DNA of 64,000 bases from Ruegeria sp. HKCCD4315 (lineage in GTDB: Bacteria > Pseudomonadota > Alphaproteobacteria > Rhodobacterales > Rhodobacteraceae). Below the pieces are notes generated by a model. It was not told where the DNA came from. It did not search any database and saw nothing but the letters and a program-made list of their open reading frames with translations. This document shows, one piece after another, positions 38,774 to 47,699 of this stretch. Position 1 is the stretch's first letter; each line of letters begins with the position of its first letter. The stretch spans positions 1,554,501 to 1,618,500 of the forward strand of contig NZ_WVRN01000001.1 in assembly GCF_013112245.1 (NCBI RefSeq), written 5' to 3'. The translations under genes were made by a program, and so were the position numbers.

Positions 38774-39865
38774 CTAGGGTGCCATTCGGTACACGGCACC
38801 CTTCCCAACCGAAATGAACCAGATCGATCCATCCGGGGCCTCGACGATATCGCGCACGCGCTCGGTCTCGGGACCCTTGATTTGCTCGACTTCGCGCAGC
38901 GGATTACCTGCAAGTCGGGCGATATAATCGAACTTCAACGAGCCAACAAAAATGTCGCCCTTCCATTGCGGCAAGAGTTTACCGGAATAGACCAGCAGAC
39001 CAGAGGGTGCGATGGATGGGTCCCAAAACAGTTTCGGCTGTTCCAATCCGGCCTTCGCGGTGCCCTCGCCAATCTTTTGACCTGAATAATGCGTGCCGTA
39101 AGAAATGACGGGCCAGCCGTAGTTTCGGCCTGCGCGCGGTTGATTAACTTCATCCCCGCCACGTGCCCCATGTTCTGAAACCCATAGCCGCCCCCGCGCA
39201 TCCAGCGCGGCCCCCTGAGGGTTGCGATGCCCAAAAGACCAGATTTCGGGTTTGACGTTCGATTGCCCGACGAATGGGTTATCAGCTGGGATAGATCCGT
39301 TCCGATTGATCCGAATGACCGAACCCATCGGAGATGACCTGTCCTGTGCGCTGTCAGGCTCTCCACGATCGCCGATCGTTACAAACAACGTTCCGTCCCG
39401 TGCCTCAACAACGCGGCTGCCAAAATGCCTGCCACCTGATCCGCCGGGCGTGGCTTCGTAGATCACGCGCACATTGGTCAGGCGTTTTCCGTTCTCGGAT
39501 AAGCGAGCCACAGCGACCGCCGTTCCAGCCCCTTGGTTTTGAGGTTTTGAGAAGGTCAGAAAGACCTCGCGACTTTGCGCGAAATCGCGGGGGATCGTCA
39601 CGTCGAGCAGTCCGCCCTGCCCTGTGGCAGCGACTTTGGGAACACTGCGCACCGTGTTGGTCTTGCCGTTCCGGACGAACAGCAAATCACCGTCCCGCTC
39701 GGTTACCAGGAACGTCCCGTCCGGTAGGATGCCCACCGCCCAAGGTGTATCCAGGCCACCGACCATTTTGGTCACTTCAATGTTCCCGGCGGATGTCGGC
39801 AGGGTCTGTGCCGTAGCTGAAACAGCGCTGAGCGAGAGAAACAGAATCATAAAGACACGAAACAT
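38774..39865 (-). CDS. PQQ-dependent aldose sugar dehydrogenase-like
   Basis: A 363-residue periplasmic protein. The N-terminal signal (FMILFLSLSAVSATAQ) is followed by a six-bladed beta-propeller of the soluble glucose dehydrogenase type. Signatures: LDTPWAVGILPDGTFLVTER, GSVIRINRNGSIPADNPF, IWSFGHRNPQGAALD with the key His-Arg-Asn, and EHGARGGDEVN. Oxidises sugars with PQQ; the true substrate is unknown. Divergent from livK. Confidence 0.92.
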   Translation of the reverse strand: MFRVFMILFLSLSAVSATAQTLPTSAGNIEVTKMVGGLDTPWAVGILPDGTFLVTERDGDLLFVRNGKTNTVRSVPKVAATGQGGLLDVTIPRDFAQSREVFLTFSKPQNQGAGTAVAVARLSENGKRLTNVRVIYEATPGGSGGRHFGSRVVEARDGTLFVTIGDRGEPDSAQDRSSPMGSVIRINRNGSIPADNPFVGQSNVKPEIWSFGHRNPQGAALDARGRLWVSEHGARGGDEVNQPRAGRNYGWPVISYGTHYSGQKIGEGTAKAGLEQPKLFWDPSIAPSGLLVYSGKLLPQWKGDIFVGSLKFDYIARLAGNPLREVEQIKGPETERVRDIVEAPDGSIWFISVGKGAVYRMAP

Positions 39866-40020
39866 GCTGGTCCCTTTCGGTGACGGTCACAGAAGAATTT
39901 CTAGCAAAACAGTTAGTTTCCCGATCAGCAAAAACACGTTTGCGTTAGGACTTTTCTTTTTCGGGCAGCTTGCCTAGGGTCAGGGCCAGAACAAAGTTGT
40001 TCATAACAGGGAGTAACCGT

Positions 40021-41202
40021 ATGAAAAAGCTGCTTACTGCAACTGCAGCAACTGCACTTCTGGCCGGCGCGGCCATGGCAGACGATGTGAAACTGGGTAT
40101 TCTGATCGGCTTTACCGGCCCGATTGAATCTCTCGCACCAGCAATGGGGTCCGGTGCCGAGTTGGCAATTGCCGAGGTCAACGAGTCCGGCAAGTTCATG
40201 GATGGCGCCACCGTCTCCGGTATGCGTGCCGACACGGGTTGTATCGACAACGGCCTTTCCACCTCGAACGGTGAACGCATGATCGCGGACGGTGTTGCCG
40301 GTATCATTGGCGGCGATTGCTCGGGCGTGACCGGTGCGATTTTGCAGAACGTTGCAATTCCAAACGGCATGGTCATGATTTCGCCTTCGGCAACATCTCC
40401 GGGCCTGTCGACAATGGAAGACAATGGTCTGTTCTTCCGCACCGCCCCGTCGGATGCGCGTGAAGGCCAGGTGATGGCAGACATCCTCAAAGATCGCGGC
40501 ATCGAATCCATCGCCCTGACCTATACCAACAATGACTATGGCAAGGGTCTGGCGGATGCGATCCAGTCGTCGTTCGAGGCCGCAGGTGGCGAAGTGACCA
40601 TCGTGGCCGCGCATGAAGACGGCAAGGCGGACTATTCCGCTGAAGTTGGCGCACTGGCGTCGGCAGGTGGCGACATTCTGGTTGTCGCAGGCTATCTGGA
40701 CCAAGGTGGTCTTGGCATCATCCAATCGGCGCTGGACAGCGGTGCATATGACACATTCGGTCTGCCGGGCGGCATGATCGGTGACTCGCTGCCGGCCAAT
40801 GTCGGCCCCGACCTGAACGGTTCTTTCGGTCAGATCGCGGGTGCGGGTGGCGAAGGTCCTGAAAAGTACTTTGCTCTGGCCGAAGCTGCCGGTTTTGACG
40901 GCTCTTCGCCGTACTCGCCGGAATCCTATGACGCTGCTGCGCTGTTCATGTTCGCCATGCAGGCTGCGGGATCGACCAATCCGGCCGATTACGCAGGCAA
41001 GGTCATGGAAGTTGCCAACGCACCGGGTGAAAAGATTTATCCGGGTGAGCTGGCCAAGGGGCTGGAGCTTTTGGCCAACGGTCAGGACATCGACTATGTC
41101 GGTGCGTCTGGTGTTGAGCTGATCGGCCCCGGTGAAAGTGCCGGTTCCTATCGCGAGATCGAAGTGACCGACGGCGAAAACAAGACCGTAAACTTCCGTT
41201 GA
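40021..41202 (+). CDS. livK: Branched-chain amino-acid-type binding protein
   Basis: A 393-residue periplasmic binding protein. Signal peptide MKKLLTATAATALLAGAAMA. The fold is LivJ/K type: LGILIGFTGPIESLAPAM, then IIGGDCSGVTGAI and the hinge ALTYTNNDYGKGLAD. Delivers a substrate to LivHMGF; leucine-type amino acids are likely, but others (for example amides) are possible. Followed by a terminator-like hairpin, so livK may be made in excess over the transporter. Confidence 0.92.
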   Translation: MKKLLTATAATALLAGAAMADDVKLGILIGFTGPIESLAPAMGSGAELAIAEVNESGKFMDGATVSGMRADTGCIDNGLSTSNGERMIADGVAGIIGGDCSGVTGAILQNVAIPNGMVMISPSATSPGLSTMEDNGLFFRTAPSDAREGQVMADILKDRGIESIALTYTNNDYGKGLADAIQSSFEAAGGEVTIVAAHEDGKADYSAEVGALASAGGDILVVAGYLDQGGLGIIQSALDSGAYDTFGLPGGMIGDSLPANVGPDLNGSFGQIAGAGGEGPEKYFALAEAAGFDGSSPYSPESYDAAALFMFAMQAAGSTNPADYAGKVMEVANAPGEKIYPGELAKGLELLANGQDIDYVGASGVELIGPGESAGSYREIEVTDGENKTVNFR

Positions 41203-41228
41203 TCAAACGTAAAATACCATAAAAACAA

Positions 41229-41257
41229 GCAGCCCGGGCCTTGTGTCCGGGCTGTTT
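41229..41257 (+). terminator. Hairpin between livK and livG (partial terminator)
   Basis: CAGCCCGG (41230-41237) pairs with CCGGGCTG (41247-41254) and is followed by TTTC. The short T-run suggests partial read-through, common between binding-protein and transporter genes. Confidence 0.7.
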
Positions 41258-41308
41258 CAATGACAAAAGGCTGCACCTCGCGACGCGAGGCAAAGGCAAG
41301 GGGATAAC

Positions 41309-42097
41309 ATGATCGTCGTCGAAGACGTGCACAAGCATTTCGGCGGATTTCACGCGGTGGACGGGGCATCGCTGGAAATCCAAAAAGGGTCGATCACCGG
41401 CCTGATCGGGCCGAACGGTGCAGGAAAAACCACTCTGTTCAATGTGATCGCGGGCGTTCTGCCACCTACCAGCGGCAAGGTGTTCATGGATGGTGAGGAT
41501 ATCACCGGCCTGCCCCCGCATGAGCTGTTTCACAAGGGATTGCTGCGCACCTTCCAGATCGCGCACGAGTTTTCCTCGATGAGCTGCCGTGAAAACCTAA
41601 TGATGGTGCCCGGTGCGCAATCGGGTGAATCGCTGTGGAACACCTGGTTTGGCCGCAAGCGCATCGCGGATGAAGAACGCGCGCTGCGGGCCAAGGCCGA
41701 TGAGGTGCTTGAGTTTCTGACCATCGAACACCTGGCCGACCACAAGGCGGGTCAGGTCTCGGGCGGGCAGAAAAAGCTGCTGGAACTTGGCCGCACCATG
41801 ATGGTCGACGCCAAGATCGTGTTTCTCGACGAGGTCGGTGCCGGTGTGAACCGTACCCTGCTGATGACCATTGCCGACACCATCCTGCGCCTGAACAAGG
41901 AACGCGGCTACACCTTCGTAGTCATCGAGCACGACATGGATTTCATCGGCAAGATCTGTGACCCGGTCATCTGTATGGCCGAGGGCAAGGTTCTGGCCGA
42001 GGGCACTCTGGACGAGATCAAAGCGAATGAGCATGTGATCGAGGCTTATCTGGGCACCGGCCTGAAGAACAAAGACAAGCTGGAGGCAGGCGCGTGA
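41309..42097 (+). CDS. livG: ABC transporter ATPase LivG-type
   Basis: A 262-residue ATPase. Walker A GPNGAGKTT, Q-loop region FQIAHEFSSM, signature VSGGQKKLLELGR, Walker B KIVFLDEVGAGVN with the LivG-like Gly after Asp-Glu, and switch His IEHDMDFI. The Walker B reads FLDEVGAG where most LivG proteins have L-D-E-P, a small deviation. Coupled to livF (GTG overlaps TGA). Confidence 0.94.
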   Translation: MIVVEDVHKHFGGFHAVDGASLEIQKGSITGLIGPNGAGKTTLFNVIAGVLPPTSGKVFMDGEDITGLPPHELFHKGLLRTFQIAHEFSSMSCRENLMMVPGAQSGESLWNTWFGRKRIADEERALRAKADEVLEFLTIEHLADHKAGQVSGGQKKLLELGRTMMVDAKIVFLDEVGAGVNRTLLMTIADTILRLNKERGYTFVVIEHDMDFIGKICDPVICMAEGKVLAEGTLDEIKANEHVIEAYLGTGLKNKDKLEAGA

Positions 42098-42927
42098 GCG
42101 ACAATCCTTACCACGACGACAAAGGGAACAAGGACGCCTCGATCACCAACACGCACGGCGTTGGCACGATGACGCCTGCGCATCCCAAAAGTGGTGAAGC
42201 GCAATACGTTGGTGGCGGCGGCCCCTTCCTGATTGGCGACACGATGACCGGCGGCTATGGCAAGGGGCCGGACATTCTGCATGATTGCACCATTGCGGTC
42301 GACAAGGGTGAGATCGCGGTGATCGTTGGCCCCAACGGCGCGGGCAAGTCCACCGCGATGAAAGCCGTTTTCGGCATGCTGGACGTACGTGCCGGTTCGG
42401 TTCGGCTGGACGGCGAAGACATCACCAAGCTGTCACCGCAGGACCGCGTGATCAAAGGCATGGGCTTTGTGCCGCAGACCTCGAACATCTTCACGTCCAT
42501 GACGGTGGAAGAGAACCTGGAAATGGGCGCCTTCATCCGACGTGACGATATCACCGAGACGATGGAGCAGGTCTATGACCTCTTCCCCATCCTGCGCGAC
42601 AAGCGCAATCAGGCCGCCGGAGAGCTGTCAGGCGGTCAACGCCAACAGGTCGCCGTGGGCCGCGCGTTGATGACTCAGCCCAAGGTTCTGATGCTGGACG
42701 AACCCACTGCCGGTGTGTCTCCCATCGTGATGGATGAGCTGTTTGATCGGATTATCGAGGTTTCGCGTACTGGCTTGCCGATCCTGATGGTCGAACAGAA
42801 CGCCCGTCAGGCACTGGAGATCGCGGACAAGGGATATGTGCTGGTTCAGGGGCGGAATGCCTATACCGGCACAGGCAAAGAACTGCTGGCCGATCCTGAG
42901 GTTCGTAAGAGTTTCTTGGGGGGGTGA
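42094..42927 (+). CDS. livF: ABC transporter ATPase LivF-type, N-terminally extended
   Basis: A 277-residue ATPase. The catalytic domain starts around residue 45. Walker A GPNGAGKST, signature LSGGQRQQVAVGRAL, Walker B LMLDEPTAGVSP, switch His replaced by Gln (MVEQNARQAL), as usual in LivF. The first 45 residues (NPYHDDKGNKDASITNTHG and on) are polar and absent in E. coli LivF; the GTG at 42094 overlaps livG, so the extension seems real. Followed by an unusual small gene. Confidence 0.93.
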   Translation: MSDNPYHDDKGNKDASITNTHGVGTMTPAHPKSGEAQYVGGGGPFLIGDTMTGGYGKGPDILHDCTIAVDKGEIAVIVGPNGAGKSTAMKAVFGMLDVRAGSVRLDGEDITKLSPQDRVIKGMGFVPQTSNIFTSMTVEENLEMGAFIRRDDITETMEQVYDLFPILRDKRNQAAGELSGGQRQQVAVGRALMTQPKVLMLDEPTAGVSPIVMDELFDRIIEVSRTGLPILMVEQNARQALEIADKGYVLVQGRNAYTGTGKELLADPEVRKSFLGG

Positions 42928-42929
42928 GG

Positions 42930-43313
42930 ATGAAAGTTTTGGCCCTCATGGCAGTTCTTTCTGCCAATACCGGTGCGGCCACCGCACAAGACGTCACGAG
43001 ATGTAAGCTGGAATACACGTGTGTTAATGTAGATGCATGTCAGACAACCAAAACGGGTCTCGGAGTTGATTTCGACTTTGTAACCTTGCCAGACAACCAG
43101 CTTCGTTTTGACCTTGGAGATGACAGTTTGCCGTTGCTAAAGGTCCAGCAAGTGACCGATGACTTGATGACCGCACATGGCTGGGATTCTGATCGATCAG
43201 CATCTTACACCTTCAGCTTGTTCGCTGATGGGATTGTCGCGTACACGACCCACGTCTTTGTAGGCAAAGGTATAAGCCTGACCGGCCTTGGCCGCTGCGA
43301 GGTAAATAGCTAA
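42930..43313 (+). CDS. Small secreted cysteine protein in the liv operon
   Basis: A 127-residue protein that I do not recognise. Signal peptide MKVLALMAVLSANTGAATAQ, then a beta-rich mature part with four Cys (in VTRCKLEYTC, DACQTTK and GRCEVNS), suggesting two disulfides. Its ATG lies 3 bases after the livF stop and its TAA overlaps the livH ATG, so it is coupled on both sides. Standard liv operons have no such gene. It may be a periplasmic accessory to the transporter; that is inference only. Confidence 0.8.
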   Translation: MKVLALMAVLSANTGAATAQDVTRCKLEYTCVNVDACQTTKTGLGVDFDFVTLPDNQLRFDLGDDSLPLLKVQQVTDDLMTAHGWDSDRSASYTFSLFADGIVAYTTHVFVGKGISLTGLGRCEVNS

Positions 43314-44323
43314 TGGACTTCCTTAACGCCCTTGTGGCGCTCTCCAACTTCGTCCTTGTTCCCGCAATCGCCTATGGCAGCCAGTTGGCGCTGGGGGCTT
43401 TGGGGGTGACGCTGATCTATGGCATCCTGCGGTTTTCGAACTTTGCCCACGGCGATACGATGGCTTTTGGCGCAATGATCGCTGTTCTGGTCACGTGGGG
43501 CCTGCAAGCTGCCGGGGTCAGTTTCGGGCCGCTGCCAACCGCTCTGCTGGCCCTGCCCTTTGCCATTCTGGGCTGTATCATTCTGGTGCTGATCACCGAC
43601 CGGCTGGTTTACAGGTTCTACCGGGAACAAAAGGCCAAACCGGTGATCCTTGTGATCGTCTCGATGGGCGTGATGTTCATCATGAACGGCATCGTGCGCT
43701 TTATCATCGGGCCGGATGATCAAAGGTTCTCGGACGGTGCGCGGTTCATTATCTCGGCGCGCGACTTCAAAGCATTGACCGGGCTGCGCGAGGGATTGGC
43801 GATCAAAACCTCGCAAGGCATCACCGTGATCGTGGCGGTTGTCGCAGTGGCGTTGCTGTTCTGGTTCCTCAACAAAACCCGCACCGGCAAGTCCATGCGT
43901 GCTTATTCGGATAATGAAGATCTGGCGCTGCTGTCCGGCATCAACCCCGAGCGTGTGGTGATGATCACATGGATCATCGTCGCCGCACTGGCGACCACGG
44001 CTGGGGTTCTTTACGGTCTCGACAAGAGCTTTAAGCCGTTCGTCTATTTCCAACTTCTGCTGCCAATCTTTGCGTCGGCCATTGTGGGCGGGCTTGGCAA
44101 TCCGCTGGGTGCCATCGCAGGTGGGTTCATCATCGCGTTTTCCGAGGTGACCATCACCTATGCGTGGAAAAAGGTGCTGACCTATCTGGCTCCGGAAAGT
44201 CTGGAACCCTCAGGCTTGGTCCAGTTCCTGTCCACCGACTACAAATTCGCCGTCAGCTTCGTGATCCTGCTGATCGTGCTTCTGTTTAAGCCCACGGGCC
44301 TGTTCAAGGGGAAAGCGGTATGA
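43313..44323 (+). CDS. livH: ABC transporter permease LivH-type
   Basis: A 336-residue permease with about eight membrane segments. Early motif ALGALGVTLIYGILRFSNFAHGD is the LivH signature; SMRAYSDNEDLALLSGIN is the coupling loop, and IVGGLGNPLGAIAGGFII the family end motif. Starts within the previous gene's stop codon and ends inside livM's start (ATGA). Confidence 0.95.
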   Translation: MDFLNALVALSNFVLVPAIAYGSQLALGALGVTLIYGILRFSNFAHGDTMAFGAMIAVLVTWGLQAAGVSFGPLPTALLALPFAILGCIILVLITDRLVYRFYREQKAKPVILVIVSMGVMFIMNGIVRFIIGPDDQRFSDGARFIISARDFKALTGLREGLAIKTSQGITVIVAVVAVALLFWFLNKTRTGKSMRAYSDNEDLALLSGINPERVVMITWIIVAALATTAGVLYGLDKSFKPFVYFQLLLPIFASAIVGGLGNPLGAIAGGFIIAFSEVTITYAWKKVLTYLAPESLEPSGLVQFLSTDYKFAVSFVILLIVLLFKPTGLFKGKAV

Positions 44324-45633
44324 CGGAGTCTGTCAAAAACACGCTGCTTTTTGCTGTTGTCGCCAGTTTGATCCTGCTGACAGGTTTCACTCAAAGCTGG
44401 AATACCGCCATTCTGATCCTGAACATGGGGTTGATCTCGGCCATCATGGCGATTGGGGTCAACCTGCAATGGGGCTTTGCGGGCCTGTTCAACGTAGGTG
44501 TGATGGGCTTCGTCGCGCTTGGCGGTCTGGCCGTGGTGCTGGTGTCAACACCGCCTACGCCGGGGGCCTGGGTTGCGGGCGGTTACGGGATTGTATTGTC
44601 ACTGCTGTTGGGGGCTGCGACCGTTGTTGCCGCTGTTCTGGTGGCGACCAAGATGCGGAAAGGTCGGGCTCAGACCCTGACCATCATCGCAGTTCTGGTT
44701 GTAGGGTTCTTCATTTACCGCGCTGTGTTTGACCCTAATGTTGCTGCAGTCGAAGCTATCGACCCAGCGATTGCAGGTAATATCGGCGGTCTGAACCTCC
44801 CGGTTCTGCTGGCCTGGCCCGCCGGTGGATTGCTTGCGGCGGGCGCTGCCTGGCTGATCGGTAAAACGGCTTTGGGTCTGCGGTCGGATTATCTAGCGAT
44901 TGCCACGCTGGGTATTGCCGAGATCATCATTGCCGTCATGAAGAACGAAGACTGGCTGGCCCGGGGCGTTAAAAATGTCTACGGCATTCCGCGCCCGTCC
45001 CCTGTTGTCGGTTACGAAGTTGAACTGCAACAAGATCCGGCGTTTCTGGCGCGCGCGGAATGGTTCGGGCTTGATCCGGTCACAGCCTCTACCCTTTCGG
45101 TCAAACTTGGTTATTCGCTGTTGTTCTTGATCGTCCTGCTGGCGTTGCTGTGGATGGCCCAGATGGCATTGAAAAGCCCGTGGGGCCGCATGATGCGCGC
45201 GATCCGTGACAATGAGGTCGCGGCCGAGGCGATGGGCAAAGACGTGACCCGCCGCCACTTGCAGATCTTTGTTCTGGGGTCGGCCATCTGCGGGATCGCG
45301 GGGGCTATGATGACCACGCTGGACGGTCAGCTGACACCAAGCGCCTACCAGCCCTTACGTTTTACCTTTCTGGTCTGGGTGATGGTGATCGTTGGCGGTT
45401 CGGGCAACAATTTCGGGTCCGTTCTTGGAGCATTTCTGATCTGGTTCCTGTGGGTTCAGGTGGAGCCAATCGGCCTGTGGCTGATGAACCTGATCACATC
45501 GGGCATGCCGGATGGCAGTTGGCTAAAAGCGCATCTGATCGAAAGCGCTGCCCATATGCGCCTGTTCACTATGGGTCTTATCCTGTTGATTGTTCTCAGA
45601 TTTAGCCCAAGGGGCCTGATACCTGAGAAATAG
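44320..45633 (+). CDS. livM: ABC transporter permease LivM-type
   Basis: A 437-residue permease, longer than most LivM proteins because of extra segments in the first half. QWGFAGLFNVGVMGFVALGG is the typical early motif; RMMRAIRDNEVAAEAMGKDV is the coupling loop; FLVWVMVIVGGSGNNFGSVLGA marks the second half. Last gene of the transporter operon, ended by a strong terminator. Confidence 0.95.
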   Translation: MTESVKNTLLFAVVASLILLTGFTQSWNTAILILNMGLISAIMAIGVNLQWGFAGLFNVGVMGFVALGGLAVVLVSTPPTPGAWVAGGYGIVLSLLLGAATVVAAVLVATKMRKGRAQTLTIIAVLVVGFFIYRAVFDPNVAAVEAIDPAIAGNIGGLNLPVLLAWPAGGLLAAGAAWLIGKTALGLRSDYLAIATLGIAEIIIAVMKNEDWLARGVKNVYGIPRPSPVVGYEVELQQDPAFLARAEWFGLDPVTASTLSVKLGYSLLFLIVLLALLWMAQMALKSPWGRMMRAIRDNEVAAEAMGKDVTRRHLQIFVLGSAICGIAGAMMTTLDGQLTPSAYQPLRFTFLVWVMVIVGGSGNNFGSVLGAFLIWFLWVQVEPIGLWLMNLITSGMPDGSWLKAHLIESAAHMRLFTMGLILLIVLRFSPRGLIPEK

Positions 45634-45655
45634 GGTCAAACGATAACCAATTCGT

Positions 45656-45684
45656 GAAACCGCGCCTCCAAAGGGCGCGGTTTC
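45656..45684 (+). terminator. Terminator of the liv operon
   Basis: An eleven-base perfect stem GAAACCGCGCC (45656-45666) / GGCGCGGTTTC (45674-45684) follows livM by 22 bases. The T-run is short (TTGATT), but the stem is very stable. Confidence 0.8.
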
Positions 45685-45724
45685 TTGATTCTAAAGCGGT
45701 TTCTGAATACACGAACCCACCGCA

Positions 45725-45817
45725 GTGTTTTTCTTTTGCGGTCTGTTGCTGGCACTCACACCCGCCCAAGCCGATCTGAAACGATCATTCAAACGTGTTG
45801 ATAAGAGTAAAAAATGA
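45725..45817 (+). CDS. Possible tiny signal-peptide-like reading frame (30 aa)
   Basis: From GTG 45725 the frame reads M/V-FFFCGLLLALTPAQADLKR and then a Lys/Arg-rich tail, ending in a TGA that overlaps the ATG of the lipoprotein gene (ATGA). It looks like a signal peptide with an A-Q-A cleavage site and only 15 residues after it. There is no clear ribosome binding site. It could be a real micro-gene, a coupled leader, or the remnant of a decayed exported protein. Confidence 0.3.
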   Translation: MFFFCGLLLALTPAQADLKRSFKRVDKSKK

Positions 45818-46068
45818 AAGCACCACGCTTCGGAACTGTTTTCCTGCTTTCGGTTGTTGCCGTTACAACAGCCGCCTGTATTCCCAGACCAGAAGATCTT
45901 GAGACAGCACCTGTCAAGGTTCAGACCCCCGAGGGCGTTGTGACCTGTCAGTTGTACCGTCAGGACCGGGTCACATGGGATCGCGCCATCGATTTCCCTG
46001 CAACCAAAATGTCAGTCCCACAGGCAGATGCCTATTGCCGCCAGGAAGGTCAGCGCCGATTGAAATAA
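45814..46068 (+). CDS. Small putative lipoprotein (84 aa)
   Basis: An 84-residue protein with a lipoprotein signal: charged MKAPRFGT, hydrophobic VFLLSVVAVTT, lipobox T-A-A-C at residue 22. The mature part (PEGVVTCQLYRQDRVTWDRA ... ADAYCRQEGQRR) has two Cys that may pair. I do not recognise a family, though short proteins of this type are frequent in roseobacters. Convergent with the HerA-like gene. Confidence 0.75.
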   Translation: MKAPRFGTVFLLSVVAVTTAACIPRPEDLETAPVKVQTPEGVVTCQLYRQDRVTWDRAIDFPATKMSVPQADAYCRQEGQRRLK

Positions 46069-46100
46069 TTACGTCGGCGCCCTTCATGGGCGCCGCGCCG

Positions 46101-47648
46101 CTATCTGTTTTTGAACAGACCGCCCAGAATACCGCGCACAATGCGACGCCCGGTTGTTCCCTTCAGCTCTTTGATTACAGCGTCTGTCATTGCGGTTGCG
46201 AACGTGTCTTTTCTGCGCTGCACACGTGAAGACGACCGCCGGACCCGACTGCCAGAATATCTGCGAGCTGCGGAAAACTCGCGTTCCATTGGCGATTGAG
46301 CTTCCAGCACATCATCCAATTCCGCTTGCTCCGCAGCTTTTGCTGCCGCCTCGGCCCGCGTCTGCAGAATCTCAAAGGCAGATTTGCGATCTATACCCTT
46401 GTCATATTTTCCTGCCATCGGGGACGTCGCCAAAATCGCTTTGCGATCACCGCCAGAAATCGGCCCCAGCTGAGATCCCGGAGGACGAATCAAGGTGCGT
46501 TCGACAATGCCGGGAACCCCTTTCTTTTGAAGCATCGAGGTCACGGCCTCACCAACGCCAACTTCTCGGATCGCAGCTTCGGTGTCGAAAGCCGGGTTCT
46601 CTCGGTACGTTTCAGCGGCCATGCGCAGGTTCTTACGGTCGCGCGCTGTAAAGGCCCGTAAGGCGTGTTGGACGCGATTGCCCAATTGGCCCAGAATGTC
46701 TTCGGGAATATCCGCGGGGTTTTGAGTGATGAAATAGACCCCAACGCCTTTTGATCGGATCAGTCGCGCCACCTGTTCAACCTTGTCCACCAAAACCTTT
46801 GGGGCGTCGTCGAACAGCAGGTGCGCTTCGTCGAAGAAAAAGACCAGCTTTGGTTTCTCGGGGTCGCCAACTTCGGGCAGTTCTTCGAACAACTCACTCA
46901 ACAGCCAGAGCAGGAAGGTGGCATAGAGCCGGGGTGAGGCCATTAACTTGTCCGACGCGAGGATGTTCACCATCCCCTGCCCGTTTTCGTCAACACGCAT
47001 CAGATCAGCCAGATCCAGCGCCGGTTCGCCAAACAATTTGGTGCCACCCTGATTTTCAAGCACCAGCAATCGTCTTTGAATTGCGCCGATCGAAGAGGTC
47101 GACACGTTGCCATAGCGCAGGGACAGCTGCGCGCGATTTTCTCCGATCCAGACCAGCAATGCCTGAAGGTCTTTCAGATCCAGCAGCGGCATCCCTTCTT
47201 CGTCAGCCACCCGGAAGGCGATGTTCAGAATGCCTTCCTGCGCTTCGCTCAGTTCCAGTAAGCGCGACAACAGAAGCGGCCCCATCTCTGTAACGGTTGT
47301 GCGCACCGGGTGGCCTTGTTCACCAAAAAGATCCCAGAACGTCACGGGGCAAGCAGCATAGTTGAACGTCGAAAACCCGATACGTTCAACGCGGTCCATA
47401 AAGGCCTGATGCAGTTTGTGCGACGCGCTGCCAGCCACGGCCAGACCGGACAGGTCGCCTTTTACGTCGGACAGAAACACCGGGACGCCCGCTTGTGAAA
47501 ACCCTTCGGCAAGTATCTGCAGTGTCACGGTTTTACCCGTTCCTGTCGCACCTGCGATCAATCCGTGGCGATTTGCAAAGTTCAACGCCAATTCCTGCGG
47601 TGTGCCATACCCTTCACCACCGCCGCCCAAAAAAATAGTCTTGCCCAT
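46101..47648 (-). CDS. HerA-like ATPase (DUF853 family)
   Basis: A 515-residue ATPase of the HerA/FtsK superfamily. Starts MGKTIFLGGGGEGYGTPQEL (ATG 47648, chosen because the family starts here). Walker A GATGTGKTVTLQ, Walker B LVFFFDEAHLLF, then arginine-finger-type LGQLGNRVQHALRAFTARD. The C-terminal 100 residues are charged. The family is often labelled helicase; its role in bacteria is unclear. It reads alone. Confidence 0.9.
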   Translation of the reverse strand: MGKTIFLGGGGEGYGTPQELALNFANRHGLIAGATGTGKTVTLQILAEGFSQAGVPVFLSDVKGDLSGLAVAGSASHKLHQAFMDRVERIGFSTFNYAACPVTFWDLFGEQGHPVRTTVTEMGPLLLSRLLELSEAQEGILNIAFRVADEEGMPLLDLKDLQALLVWIGENRAQLSLRYGNVSTSSIGAIQRRLLVLENQGGTKLFGEPALDLADLMRVDENGQGMVNILASDKLMASPRLYATFLLWLLSELFEELPEVGDPEKPKLVFFFDEAHLLFDDAPKVLVDKVEQVARLIRSKGVGVYFITQNPADIPEDILGQLGNRVQHALRAFTARDRKNLRMAAETYRENPAFDTEAAIREVGVGEAVTSMLQKKGVPGIVERTLIRPPGSQLGPISGGDRKAILATSPMAGKYDKGIDRKSAFEILQTRAEAAAKAAEQAELDDVLEAQSPMEREFSAARRYSGSRVRRSSSRVQRRKDTFATAMTDAVIKELKGTTGRRIVRGILGGLFKNR

Positions 47649-47699
47649 TAACACTGCCTTATAGCTCACCGATCCGTGACCAGCATACAAAGTTAACCT

